Below are positions 34,816 through 47,115 of a DNA stretch of 64,000 bases, in pieces. The first letter of the stretch is position 1; the number at the start of each line of letters is the position of its first letter. Location: positions 1-64,000 of the forward strand of contig RCNN01000105.1 in assembly GCA_003667245.1 (NCBI GenBank), in the 5' to 3' direction. The notes beneath the pieces were generated by a model. That model saw nothing but the letters and a program-made list of their open reading frames with translations, had not been told where the DNA came from and ran no database searches. The stretch is from Heterostelium multicystogenum (Eukaryota > Evosea > Eumycetozoa > Acytosteliales > Acytosteliaceae). A program made the translations under genes and the position numbers.

Positions 34816-35498
34816 CTATGATTGAAATGCAAGAGTTAGTAACTATGATCGATTGGAAAGAAAATAATAATGATTTTGAACTGAAAAAGTCGACGAGGAA
34901 AATAAAATAACAAAAAAAATGTACCAAAAACTAATAATAAATTCGTGAAGACAAAACAACCAACAATCAATCGAAACATCCATAGACCTGATATCTACTA
35001 CATCATAATCTGATCAGAAACATTACAACATCGCTTAACTATTAGTACTGCTAATTATATTATTATTCTGTAATTGTTCGAAATAGACATAGCTGCTCCT
35101 AACACTAGGATTATCATCTGCGAATCTTTGTGCAAATTTCAACAGTTCCACGTTTACTATCTATTCTATTTATTTTGTCTATCTTTCTATTTATCTATTT
35201 TATCTAACTGACATTTTCAAATCTATAGACTAAAACCTGAACTTATTTTGTTGAATGCGTTTGTTGTTTGTTTCTGATCAGATGTTGATTGCAGAGACGA
35301 TCGTTCGAATCTATTCATATGGTTTGATTTAATTATTTTCTGTCTAAAAATCTAGAACCTAAATAAATATTATTTGTAGATTGATAATTGTGTAAACTAA
35401 ATAAATATAGTAGATATTGTGTAGAGTAGAAGTAGGTACATTTAATTTGAAGAAAAGTGCACTTGGGTAGTAGTATAGATAGAGATATAAAAACACAC
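34816..35498 (-). other. Probable 5' UTR intron of eS19
   Basis: On the minus strand a donor-like AAG/GTGTGT lies at 35498-35493, and an acceptor CATAG lies immediately before the eS19 ATG. The interval (683 nt) is AT-rich and noncoding, and the promoter-like A/T tract is just upstream (35585-35640). cDNA would be needed to confirm it. Confidence 0.4.
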
Positions 35499-35584
35499 CT
35501 TATATATGAACGGGTCGTTACTCGAGTGGAAAAAGGAAGTTTGAGTAATTTTGTGTGCTGATTTAGCGGTGAGTGCTTCTGTTT

Positions 35585-35640
35585 CGAAAAATAAAAATTA
35601 AAAAAAATAAAAAATTCACAAAAATTTCAAAAAAAAATAA
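35585..35640 (-). promoter_or_regulatory. T-rich promoter tract of the eS19 gene
   Basis: Read on the minus strand this is a run of T with GAAATTTTTGTGAATTTTTT-type words followed by a GC-richer CAGAAGCACTCACCGC. It has the same arrangement as upstream of uL15 and uL5. Confidence 0.38.
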
Positions 35641-36396
35641 TGCTCAACGTTACCTCTATGAGGCTTTGACTATGCTTCTTTAAAAATATTTGGTGCAAAT
35701 TCATGATTTCATTCATTTTAATACAATAATGTGAGGCTCATATAAAATTGGAAAACCAAAAAAAAAATTTGGTGTGCATGAGATCCTTGCTTTACAAATT
35801 AATGCCCATGCATTTATTTTACTGATTTTGCTCATTTTCTCAAATGTATTCATAAATAATAACCCATCAAATACATAATTCAATGATAAAGCAATATTAA
35901 TAATTGATCACACTACCAAACAATATCAAATCGATAGTGTTAAATCTTTTATAATGTTTGATTAGAAATAAAATTCCATTCCAAATTTCATTGAATAGTA
36001 ACATTTAATATGTTGATTGAGCTAATCTAATTCTTAGTTTAATGTTTTTTAATATGCACCGAATTTAAACTTCTTTCATCAAATACTCCGCAACTGATTG
36101 GATATTAATGTATTATAATAATACTAAATCAATCAAATAAGTTCAAATTTGATTGGGATATATGATATGCAATACACTAATCTATATCAGAGTATATCCA
36201 ACAAAATAAATAGCTGACTTATTTGATTGATTTGACTTGATGTTGTCAAGTAGTCATATAGAGTTGTTTATATGACTGTTGGTATGTCTGGTCTTAATTA
36301 AATTTGGGGTCAGCGATTCTGGGTTTTTTTTTCTCAAATTCATGCATGGTGGTCAAGAAGTTGTTGTATGGTGATAGAATGTAAATAAACATTGTA
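35641..36396. other. Intergenic AT-rich region between divergent ribosomal protein genes
   Basis: About 750 nt between the promoter tracts of eS19 (minus) and eL21 (plus). No open frame. An imperfect inverted repeat built on AAATCAATCAAATAAG (about 36125-36140) and CTTATTTGATTGATTT (about 36216-36231) is present. Confidence 0.5.
36125..36231. repeat. Inverted repeat, 16-bp arms
   Basis: AAATCAATCAAATAAG at about 36125-36140 is the reverse complement of CTTATTTGATTGATTT at about 36216-36231, so a 16-bp-arm stem with a loop of about 75 nt can form. It lies between two divergent ribosomal protein promoters. It could be a small MITE-like relic or a chance AT-rich palindrome. Confidence 0.5.
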
Positions 36397-36446
36397 ACGT
36401 TTTTCGTTTCTTTTTTTTAATTTTTTTTTATTCTATTTTTTTTTGA
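36397..36446 (+). promoter_or_regulatory. T-rich promoter tract of the eL21 gene
   Basis: A long run of T with few interruptions (36401-36443), followed at about 36450-36520 by a mixed block ending in AAGCGCTAG and a donor-like GTAGGTAAAC. It resembles the other ribosomal protein upstream regions. Confidence 0.38.
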
Positions 36447-36523
36447 GAGTGAAAAAATAGTATCAAGTGAAAAAAAAACTAAAGCCACAGACAGAAGTCC
36501 TTATCATTCCTCTCAAGCGCTAG

Positions 36524-37162
36524 GTAGGTAAACAAACCTATGTTATTATTACTATTGATTATTTAGTTCACTACTGCCGTCAATAATCATCATCATCGTA
36601 ATCTTATTATTATCATCATCAGATCAGAATAATAATCACTATACTACTTTTACTACTATGCATTTAGAAAAATAATTATAGTTATAATATTTTACGAGAA
36701 ATTATTTGTTTGAAAATTATTATTATTTTTAAATAAATAATTGATATAGTTTACTTGTAATAATCTCTACATTATATATCAGTATTATAAATTATCTATT
36801 TAGTTTAGAACATCTTGAAGTTGAAACAGGTTGTTAGAAAAATAGTTTAGAGAATAAATCTTGATACTAGGTTAACATCAGCGTCGTTAAAATGAATTAG
36901 TTCACAAGAAATACTCTTTCAACAACAGATCTATCAAAACCGAGATTTACATCAATGATTCACAACAGGTTATAACATAGTAGTAATAAATTAATAAATA
37001 ATAACAATACGAAATACATAAGATAAGATGATGATGATGATGATGATGACAATAACGTTGCAGTAATGATCTAAGATGAAATTTAATGATAGCAAAATTA
37101 ATAGTTTTTTAAAAAAAACATATGTACTAATCGTAATCTCAAATACCCTACTCAAACAATAG
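36524..37162 (+). other. Probable 5' UTR intron of eL21
   Basis: A donor-like AG/GTAGGTAAAC at 36524 and an acceptor-like CAATAG at 37157-37162, eight nt before the ATG, bound about 640 nt of noncoding AT-rich DNA with an ATG/TGA microsatellite-like stretch (37027-37048). The T-rich promoter tract is far (over 700 nt) from the ATG, which also suggests a long leader intron. Confidence 0.38.
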
Positions 37163-37170
37163 ATTAAAAA

Positions 37171-37662
37171 ATGACTCACTCATACGGTCAACGTTCAGGT
37201 ACCAGACACAAGTTCGCTCGTGGATTCAGACAACACGGTCTCCTCAAGACTACCACTTTCTTGAGAACCTTCCGTTTGGGAGATATCGTCGATATCAAGG
37301 CATCTGGTAATGTCCACAAGGGTATGCCACACAAGTACTACCACGGTCGTACCGGTCGTGTCTGGAATGTCACCCCACGTGCTATTGGTGTCGTCGTCAA
37401 CAAGCGTGTTGGTCCACGTTACATTGCCAAGAAGATCCACGTCCGTGTTGAGCATGTCAGACCATCCAACTCCATGGCCGCCAACAAGAAGGCCATCGAG
37501 CAAAGACGTCAAGCTTTCTTGGCCGCCATCAAAGCCCGTAAGGCCGGTCAAAAGGTTACTCTCCCAATCTTGCCAGCTCAACCAAAGTCTGGTTTCTTCG
37601 TAAACCCAAGAGACTCTGAGCTCCAAACCATCACCCCACTCCGTTACGAATTGTTATTGTAA
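37171..37662 (+). CDS. rpl21: 60S ribosomal protein eL21
   Basis: Large-subunit protein. A single coding exon of 163 codons: MTHSYGQRSGTRHKFARGF, TFLRTFRLGDIVDIKASG, HKGMPHKYYHGRTGRVWNV, AIGVVVNKRVGPRYIAKKI, RVEHVRPSNS and a C-terminal TPLRYELLL, all typical. Codon use is strongly C-ending and the frame intact. A minus-strand open frame of 143 codons in the same place is only a shadow of this codon bias. Confidence 0.96.
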   Translation: MTHSYGQRSGTRHKFARGFRQHGLLKTTTFLRTFRLGDIVDIKASGNVHKGMPHKYYHGRTGRVWNVTPRAIGVVVNKRVGPRYIAKKIHVRVEHVRPSNSMAANKKAIEQRRQAFLAAIKARKAGQKVTLPILPAQPKSGFFVNPRDSELQTITPLRYELLL

Positions 37663-40600
37663 ATTTATTTAGCCTGTGCTCTATATGGTCATTTTTTAAT
37701 ACAAAACAATAAATAACAAATAAACCTAAATAATCTAGCAAATTTAATCAACCTAGTCGTCTTCAATTATATCCATATACTATTCTTGTACACAGTTGTT
37801 GATTGATTGATTGATTGATTGCTGTTTCATTTACTCTGTCTGAACAGTTGAACAACAACTTGCAAGCAGATGTGTTGAAGAATCGAGAATAAATAGAAAA
37901 AGAATTTATACAAATTCAATAATTTATATATTTCATAACAACTCAAATTGTGTTCGTATAACATCATCGTTATCTTTGATCAACGTTTCTTCATATTACG
38001 TAATAGAAGTTATATGTAAATCAGTGTTCATTGATTGATTTCATATGAGTGGTGTAATATCTTTGTAGGTAAATAAATTATTGCTACATTTGGATGATGG
38101 AATAGATAGAAGTATAACGAAGTGTTTATCTAGCCAATAGTTAGTTTGAGTTATTCATATTGCATCTAGGTGTGGGGGTTGTTTTGGTGAGTGATGAGAT
38201 TGGGTGAGTGGTGGTTGATTGATTTGATGATTTTGACAGTGAGTTTGTATGTCATCGTCAGGTGAACAAGTTTGGATATCTGATCATTTTATTGTATACA
38301 TCACCAAGATATTTGATGTATTTTTTGTAAGAATGGAAATTTACAAATAATGATTGATTTGAATTGATTTTCTACAAACTATATTGAACATCATTTTTAT
38401 TCTGATATCCAGATGCTCTGTAATCCTATTTAATAAATATTCTAAAAGTAGATATTGGAAAATTTGTAAAATAAACCTTTGAGTTTGTTTACAAATAATA
38501 TTTTAAAAAAAAAATGAAGAGAACTAAAATAATAAATAAAAAGTATATATCTTTAAAAATTCATCATCAAGTTTCACTATCATAATAACTCAATCATAGT
38601 TTCATTGTAAGAATATTAATAAGTAAATTATAACTTCAAAGCAATTATTAAAATTTTAGTAAAAGAAGAATATTACCAAAAGTTTGGAAATCATAGACAC
38701 CATTACTAGTATTATTAGATTTTAAAAGAAATAAGATTACAATTGTAATAATATTATTACACAACTATTCCATTGATATTAGTCATCATTTAGTATACAA
38801 AAAAGTAATTTTAAAATAGCTATAATCCATTCCTAGTACTCTATCTTGGATTGTTTCTATATCTTAGTAATTCAAATGATTCTTTGGAATAACTAATCGT
38901 TATCATTTCCCCCATTCCAAAAAATGAATCAAATAATTAATTTCCCAGGTATTTTTAAATAGTTGTTTGTTGTTGTAATGAAATGTATTAGGAAATGTTT
39001 TAGTAATAGTAAAAGTAATAATTTATTAGAATTAATTTGACATTTGATTTTTCGATCAAGTTTTATTATGTTGTTATCAAAGTATGTTTTTGGATATTGG
39101 TTTCGTTTTTTAACAGTTACATTCCTATTTTTATTGGTATTACACAAGTGTGGTTGTAATGGATTCAAGGTATTACAATGTTTTTATACATCATTTATTC
39201 ACCAATAATCGATTTTTTATGAATGATAAAAGTCAGTTTTTAAAAATAGAAAAGTAACATAACAAATCAAAAGTATCATCTTAATATCGTATACCACTCA
39301 AAATGTAATATATCATGTAGTACCATTGTTGTGTATTGTAGATAAAAAAATATATTTTATAGATAACCACACACCGATATTCACTGTTGTAGGAAAAAAC
39401 AAATTCACCCTTTACTCATAAACCACACTTTAATAACAAAGACAACACACCAAACATACTGTCCCACATACACATATGTGTATACCAAACCAGTAAACAA
39501 CCAGTAAATTGGACAACCACCAGGTACATTTTACAGGTTATTGTTGTAAAACTTGTTTGTGGAGGAATCCAGACAAAACAAAAAAAAAAAGAACATGTGA
39601 ATGGAAATCCAAACTAAAATAATATATGTTTTCATATTATTTAATTTTATTATTGAATATAATTTTCATTCGTTTCACAATTGGTTACTATTAATTCCAA
39701 AGATAGAAATTAAATAATGATTAATAGTTTGTTTTCCACTACAACAAAATAATAGTTTTTTTATTTAAATATTTTTCATTTTCCAGCAAGAGAAAATAAA
39801 TTGTAACATTAATAATAAAATTTCTTATATCAATAACTACTACTTTTTTATATAAGAGATCTACTTTTTTCAACCGATCTATTGAACTTAACTTGGTAAG
39901 AGTTTATTTTTAGCTTAGCAATTTCTTTTGGTTTTCCATTCCTTGTCAGAGTCATTAGAAGTTGAATTTAATTAATACGGTTGTACCTATCATATAATTG
40001 TGATTTTTTTATCGGATTTTTGAAGTAGAACACCCTATTTTTTTAATACTCGACAACATTGGATATATACAACAATAGCACCATACTTCCACTCAAAGCC
40101 CACACAATGCAAAACAACTACAAAATAATTCGAGGATGAGTGGTAACAGTGAAACTACCAAAAAAAACTATCAACAGATCTACACACTGAGTTAATTATT
40201 ACACAAACACCCCCAAGAAGACCACCCCAAACCAACCATACCTCAGCCATCGAATCTTAGATGAATAGCATCGTTTATTTTAAAACTCAAAGTCGAATTG
40301 ATTATTTCGTGATAAAACCTTTTTCGTTTACTGTTACTCTTAAATATCTTCTATTCAATTCATTTTAGTTATTTCAAAATCAAGAGTTATAATTTCAATA
40401 ACAAATATAATTATATATCTTTATTACTATTACTATTATTACTTAAAGTACAATTACAACCACAATTTCATCAAAATTCAATTTATTTTTATTTTTATTT
40501 ATATCTTTAATAATTACACCTATTGTTTAAATTGAAAATCTATATATTATTACAGTTTTATCTCATTCCAATATCATAAGTTTGAAATTGGGTTTTAGAT

Positions 40601-41020
40601 TCCAAAATAACAAATTCTTATTTTTTTTTGGTTTATATTTTATTTATTGAATTACATTATACACAATTATTTAACTTTTAATTTTGATAGTTTTGAAGTA
40701 GAAATTTCTTCATATAAACATATCATTTATTTATTATAATTATTATATTGAAATCTATTTTACTTATTTGAATTTGTTTTTTTTTCCTTTTATGTTCAAA
40801 AACCCAAAAATGAATGTCAAAAGCAGGTAAATATTATCAGATGAGATTCGTATCATTTAATTTAAATTTTAAAATAATAATAATGATTACAATGATTTCT
40901 TTTCCTTTGCTTTTATATTGGTTAATTTTGGTCATTAATCATTATTCATTTAACTAACTAAATATAAATAGGTTTATTAAAATTTTAAAGAAATACAACT
41001 TTTTCAAAAAAGGCAACAAA
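37663..41020. other. Long gene-poor intergenic region, 3.4 kb
   Basis: The longest stretch without a supported gene. It is strongly AT-rich, with a GATT repeat at about 37798-37822, CA-rich patches near 39420-39480 and 40200-40250, and several A/T runs. The minus-strand ORF at 38929-39168 is Lys/Asn-rich and unconvincing. A leader exon for the Kelch gene may lie near 40860-41000. Confidence 0.5.
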
Positions 41021-42518
41021 ATGGTCAGTGTAAACGGTCAAGTTTCGGAAGAAGTTTGTGGATTGAACTTACCCTACGAAGTTATTTTATATATATTTAA
41101 ATTTTTAAATTGTAAGTTTTTACATAAACTCATCAATGGTTCATTGTACTAATATGTTTATTAGTTTCTGATATTTGTAAACTCAGATTGGTTTCGAAAG
41201 ATTTTCTAAAGATATCATCAGAATTCTCATTATGGAAGATGTTTGTCTTGAGATTGAAAACCAATAACAAGCCACCACCCAGAGTTTGTCACACTGCAGT
41301 AGTATACAACAATAACATGTATGTCTATGGTGGACACCTTCCCGATAGACACACCTTTATCCAAGATGTAAAGAGTGATTTATATGAGTATAATTTTGGT
41401 ATTTATTGGTCAGATTCTAAAATTTCAACTGTTTTCTAACTATTATAACTATTAGATAGAAGAAAGTGGACCAAAAAGATTACCAAGGGTAAACCACTTC
41501 CAGAGAAAACTGAACACAGTGCAGTTGTTTATCAAGATTCCATGTATATTTTTGGTGGATACTCAGGACCACAGACATACCTTGATGTGTCAGTTTATAA
41601 ATTAAATTTGGAGACTTTGGAAGGATCCTCTATTGAAGGAAAAGGTGATCATCCTTCAGGAAGATCGGCCCATTGTGCAGTTGTATGGAATCACTATATG
41701 TATATCTTTGGTGGTTGGGATGGAACTGATTCGAATAATAGTTTCTTTAGATTCAACTTTTGTAAGTTTTATGTTTTAATGGATTGACCCTAAAAAAACA
41801 AACAATATTAATATTTTTTATATTATCAGTGACTGAGTTTTGGGAGGAAGTTCCAGCTAAAGGTACACCACCACCATGCATTAGATCTCACTCATGTGTT
41901 TTGTTTGATAACTTTTTATATATCATTGGTGGTTATGGTCCAGAAGGTCACACAGAATTCCCATACAGTTATGATTTGATAAATGATATTTGGATTCCAA
42001 TGTCAAACAACCGTGATGGACCATGTGCTAGATCTCGTTTGAGAACTGTTGTCTATGGAAACTACCTGTGGTGTCTTGGTGGATGGGATAGATCTTCTTA
42101 TTACAATGATCTGTGGCGCTTTAATTTGGAAACCAGGACCTGGACAAAGATGGATTCAAACTTTGAGCTCAACGGAATCGGTCAATACTCATTAGTTACA
42201 CACAAAAATCAAATATATATCTATGGTGGATATAACCCTTCGACTTCAACACCACAACCAAATCTATACACCTATATCGTAGGAAATCCATCGTTATCAG
42301 ATGCTGAAATCATGTCACTAGAGAAGATCTACGACGATGATAGTGACAGCAGTTCTGAGAAGAACGAACATTCACCGAAATCACTTGACGGATTCTCATG
42401 TTCCAAGGAGGGCGAACCGATTGATATGGAGACGATATCAACATCCAAAAAGACCTGTGAAACACTACAAAACCAAAGCAACCAAAATGGATCTTTTGTA
42501 GGAATACCTACAAACTAG
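41021..42518 (+). CDS. F-box and Kelch-repeat protein
   Basis: Probable substrate receptor of an SCF-type ubiquitin ligase. Four exons: 41021-41111, 41165-41398, 41456-41761 and 41830-42518. The F-box is split by the first intron: LNLPYEVILYIFKFLN then FSDICKLRLVSKDFLKISS and LWKMFV. Six Kelch-type blades follow with double-Gly and Trp signatures: NNNMYVYGGHLPD, DSMYIFGGYSGP, HYMYIFGGWDGTD, NFLYIIGGYGPEG, NYLWCLGGWDR and NQIYIYGGYNPS. The tail is acidic and Ser-rich (YDDDSDSSSEKNEHSPKS), ending at TAG 42516-42518. The frame is intact. Ubiquitin-ligase function is inferred from the domain pair. Confidence 0.88.
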
Positions 42519-42758
42519 TATCAAAGACATTATTATATAGGTTTACACATCAAATAAAATAAATTATCTAGTTTTACAAAAAAAAAATGGTGAGATTTTG
42601 CTATTTTGGGAACTCTGATGAACAAATCATAACGAATTTTTTCTAGTGATTTTTCACTGAATAAATTCCAAAAAGATGTAATTACTTTAAACAACCAAAC
42701 AAAGGCTTTGTGCTCGCGTTGTCGTATTAGTTAGTTGTATTTGTAGATATACCCAACA

Positions 42759-44013
42759 ATGCAGTCAACAATTAGAACACTAAAGTTATCTATTGTCACT
42801 AAAAGAGATCGACTCTTACACAGGATGTGGTGGACTGCACCGACAATACCAAACACAACCAACGGCACAACGGTACTGTTCCAATCTACACATCACAGAA
42901 ATCTGGAAGATATAATTACATCCTACTCAAGTTCAACATCGAGCTTTGTTGACAATAGCAATGGCGAGAGTTTGAAAAACACAAATACCAACAACGAGCA
43001 TCCAGATAAATCAACGACCCCCGCATCGAGCAATGTCACACCACCTACTAACAATGGAAGTGGAAATAACAATAATGGCTTTAAGCTGTTTATTATGAAA
43101 ATTTATGGACACATCAGAAAGTTTGCAGATGAATTGAATCAACAGGTGAAGCATGGAGTCATCGAGTACTACACCAACTGGAAGTTCTACAAAGATATAA
43201 TCAGACCCAAGCAGATGATGGGAACACCACTATCACGACAAGAAATTATATCAATGAATAACTTTAGTATGTGATCGATCATATATATATATATATATAT
43301 ATAGCATAATATAGGACCCTAATATTTATCCGTTTAAATTTCAGAAAAGGATTCACTCTACTTTATACCACTGTTTGTTTACCTTTGTGTACCATTCTCT
43401 ACCTTTGGTTTGCCCATCTATATAAAATATCTTTCCGCTATATTGCCATCAACATTTTCAACAAGAGAGATGATTGTATGTTTATAAAGCTCCATCAATT
43501 TATAAATACTCTTGGCTGACAGCTAACAACGACCATTGAATGTAGGTTAAAAGATATCTGAACAGCTTGAAAAAGAGAACCAAATATGCAAATTCATTGT
43601 ATGAAAGATTAAAGGCACGTGACGATATACAGCCAAATCAAAAGATCACACTCTCCAGCTTGAACAGAGGAGATTTAGTATTATTATATAAATGCATTGG
43701 ATTTAGATTTACATTGATTTCAACCGATAGCATCATCGAAAACATCATCCAGTGGGAAAAGGAAATCATACATGACAACAAAGTTATATTAAGAGAAGGA
43801 ATACAAAATCTATCGATAGAAGATCTACAGGATATCGCATATGTTAGAGGCATCCACTTTTCTGGCAAATCATATGACCAATTGCTACAGCAACTTTCAC
43901 AATCTTTGATATTATCACCAGCTGCACCATCACACTCGTCATGCTCTTTGTCTGTCATGAATTCTTTGCTCTCAACTGATCCGAACAAGCAACAACAAAG
44001 TGACGACGACTAG
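42759..44013 (+). CDS. LETM1-domain mitochondrial protein (LETMD1-like)
   Basis: Three exons: 42759-43266, 43345-43475 and 43546-44013. The N-terminus is basic and Ser/Thr-rich (MQSTIRTLKLSIVTKRDRLL), consistent with mitochondrial targeting, followed by an Asn/Thr-rich segment. A hydrophobic segment in the second exon (YFIPLFVYLCVPFSTFGLPI) would be the inner-membrane helix. It is followed by ILPSTFSTREMIVKRYLNSL, matching the LETM1 pattern of a helix then LP..F......YL. The C-terminal LETM ribosome-binding-like region has LVLLYKCIGFRF, REGIQNLSIEDLQDIAYVRGI and SYDQLLQQL. It lacks the EF hands and long coiled coil of true LETM1, so it is closer to LETMD1. Confidence 0.78.
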
Positions 44014-44087
44014 AACACACACAAAGAATTCGAAATCATCAGTGAAGTTATAGTTATAGTTGAATAAATTAATAGTATTTAAATTTA

Positions 44088-47000
44088 TTAGAATATTATT
44101 ATAGCGATGGACATTGATAATATTACAATAGAGTGGAGATTGATTGGTAGTTGACTGGATGATGAGAAACCAGTGGTGCTTGAAGCTTCAGTTGTAGAGG
44201 ATGGAATTGGAGTTGTTGAAGTTGTTGAAGATGGGGTTGGTATCTTCTCAGAGCAATCAAATCCACGATAGCCTTCATCACATTTGCAGATTGCAGAGGT
44301 GTAGTCACATTCACCATGTGACGAACAATCATTCAAACATGGTTTCTCATAGTAAGAAACAGTGTTGTTGTTGAATACACCTTGTCCTCCAAATGAAACA
44401 AAGACTGGAACTGGGTTGGTTGTAGTGTTGGGTTCGATTAATGAAGTAACTTGGCATGTAATGTTGGTTGTGTAAAGTGAGTCAACAACGCAGGCTTCAT
44501 TGTTGATGGTCAACTCATAGTCCTTAAGTAAAAAGTTGTCACCATAGATTGTGAAGAGAGTTGAGATATTCTTGAAGTAGAGCTTTGGATTGATGTTGGT
44601 GATTGTTGGTGCTTGATATCTTGATTCATAGGTGTTTGAAGTGAGTGTATTGGATCCAAGGGTGGATTCTGAATAGACTTCGAATGTTCCGACACCAGAT
44701 TCAAGTTGACAGATAATGGTTGCTGGTATATTTTGATTAGATTCGCTCTCGCAATTGTCAAGTTGGTTTCCTTTAGCATAGAAGGTGTTTGATAGAAAGA
44801 TATGATCCGACAATTGTGATGGAACCACCAGTGACAGGTGGGATTGATACTGATGTAATATGTGGTTGGAAGTTCAAGTCGATTTTGTCTGCTGATTCTT
44901 GGGAATCGACTGTTAGAATGTAGGAGCTGGAGATAATAGATGTTGGAAGTTTAGCGATAATAACAGTGTTGTTGACTGAAATGACATTGATGGATATAGG
45001 AGCACCTTGCAAGAGAATGGAAATAAGAGTGCTAGATATTCCAAAGTTTGATCCTTCAATTGTAATGATGGTGTTGTCGGATGGATTCATGGTAACTTGG
45101 GAAATGGTTGGTTTGTTGTATGTGAATGTGAGTGAGTTGGAGAAAGCATTACGGGGAGCATTGAATACACGCAAAGTCTTATCTGAAACTATACCTTGTG
45201 GAGTGGTGAAGCTGAAGGTGGTATAGTTTGTAATAGTGCAATTCATAACAACATTACCAAAGTGGACTTCGATTTCAGTCTCCTGGCTCGAACCAAAGTA
45301 ATCTCCAGTGACTGTGACTAGCTCACCAGGTGTAGTGTCATACACATTTTTGTCCATCGATATTAAATATGGAATAAGAATGATAGGTGAATCAAATAAT
45401 CCCGTCGATTGGAAATTATAAATTGAGAGTTGGGCATTACCAGATCCAGCTGGAATTTGAACAGTTATGTCTGTTAGAGTCACAGTGGTGGGAACTTCTT
45501 GGCCATCATAATATGCCACAATATATTTTGGTGGTATCATGTTGGTTCCATTAATTCTGATGGTATTGTTGATTTGTACGTAAGAACCATCTAATTGTGT
45601 TGGAAGGAAAGATAACATGGAGGATACAGGAGTTGCAGAAAATGTTTCAAAAGTAGCAGATACACTGCAAAAATCGGAGGGAGTCAAAGATTGGTTTCCG
45701 TCGAGGCTAATGATACAGGTTATTTGTTGATCCGAAATGAAAACCATTGAAGTGCAGTTTGCATTACAAACTGAAATTTCGTAGTTTGGAGTATTAATGA
45801 AATAGGAACCAGTGATAGTAATAGTAGAGTTTCCAATATATGGGAGACCATTGTTAAGGATATTGCTAATAATAGGTTTTGGAACGGAGCAGTCATCTGA
45901 TAACCACGAAGGTAGGCAATTGCAGATACCAGAAATACAATCACCATGACCAGAGCATTGATTTGGACATACATTCAGATAGGTCATGGAATAGAGCTTT
46001 CCCGATGGAGAAATAATGCTAACAACATGTGTATCCATATTGATACCGATTGGATAGGAGTATGAGCTAAGCGATGAAGTATCGACAGCTTCACTTGGGG
46101 AAATCTTTTTGGTGATTGGGTTGAGTCCAGTGCTACCTAGTGTGATAATTGCCAAATTTCCTTGTTTGTCGGCGACAGTCACAAACAGCTGTCGGTAATT
46201 GGCATCAAAATTTATATTCAAACAATGGCTGGCATCTTGAGTAAGATTGTATGTTGTCCACTGGGCATCATCCGATGAATAAGATTCAATATAGGCACCG
46301 TTCTGATCGGTAGTACAAACAAAGAGGTAGCCGTTGAATGTAACGGCAGCTTTGGAAGCAGTATGATTCAGATTAATAGTACGGAGAAGGAATTTAGTTT
46401 GTGAAGAGTATTGGTAGACATTTTGGCCAGATGAAAGGTAGATGATATTTCTTATTTTGTCGTAGACCATAAAGTTAACTTCAGCACTAATTGGAACTGG
46501 TGTTGGTGTTTTGAAATAGTTGGCAGCGGTTACAGGAATATACATCTGACTTTGTGATTTATAATCCCATTGAATAAACAATAAGTCCATAAAGCTTTGA
46601 GAGGTGTTAAAGTAAGTGTACACTGAAGTATATACGTTGTTGAATATGGTCCATCTCAAAATATTGTTTTGTTTGTTGAATGATTCTTGGAAGGTTGCGG
46701 GAGAAGACATACTTCCTTGAGTCGTAACTCTTTGGGTTAAACTAATACTAGTTTTAGAAGCCATAGTATAGGTCGCATCGGAGCCATAAAACACTGCACA
46801 TGACTGGTTGTTGTCAGGAAAATTGGTAGTATAAAGAGAGCTTACAATGGGTGTATTGCTCAATGGATTGGGGTTATCTCCACTTCTGAAAATAATTCCG
46901 GAGCTAGTGTTGGTCATAACAATAAAATTTCTCTGGGGCGAGAAAAGGTCCGAAGAAAACTCAGCCTTATTGATATTAGTGATAGGTACACTATTTATTT

Positions 47001-47115
47001 CGAACAAAGGCTTGGTGTAGAGATCTCCGAAAACTTGTCCAGAAGCAAATCCATTATTGGATAAATATAGGATACCAATAACAATAGTTAATAATAAATA
47101 TTTATAATTGTACAT
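44088..47115 (-). CDS. EGF/TIG surface protein A, Tgr (tiger)-family-like
   Basis: Predicted cell-surface protein of about 1,010 residues. ATG at 47115 begins a signal peptide (YKYLLLTIVIGILYLSNNGFA). The first roughly 380 residues are a beta-rich, propeller-like region with repeated blades such as NIIYLSSGQNVYQYSSQTKF. An EGF-like module follows (CPNQCSGHGDCISGICNC), then six TIG/IPT units (for example NSTITITGSYFI, NTIITIEGSNFG, GGSITIVGSYLS), a second EGF-like module (CLNDCSSHGECDYTS ... CKCDEGYRGFDC), a Ser/Thr stalk and a hydrophobic end (LHSIVILSMSIAIIIF) that looks like a GPI signal. It has no visible intron. One extra T near 44795 interrupts the fifth TIG unit. The layout resembles dictyostelid Tgr proteins, some of which mediate kin recognition; this function is inferred. 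Confidence 0.8.

Noticed and set aside
35300..35320. GTTCGAATC resembling a tRNA T-loop
   Set aside because: The flanking bases do not form a T-stem and no D-arm or anticodon arm lies upstream.
37195..37626. 143-codon minus-strand ORF opposite eL21
   Set aside because: A shadow of strong codon bias in eL21; the plus-strand protein is unambiguous.
38929..39168. Minus-strand Lys/Asn-rich ORF of 79 codons
   Set aside because: AT-rich composition alone gives such frames; no motif, no splice context.
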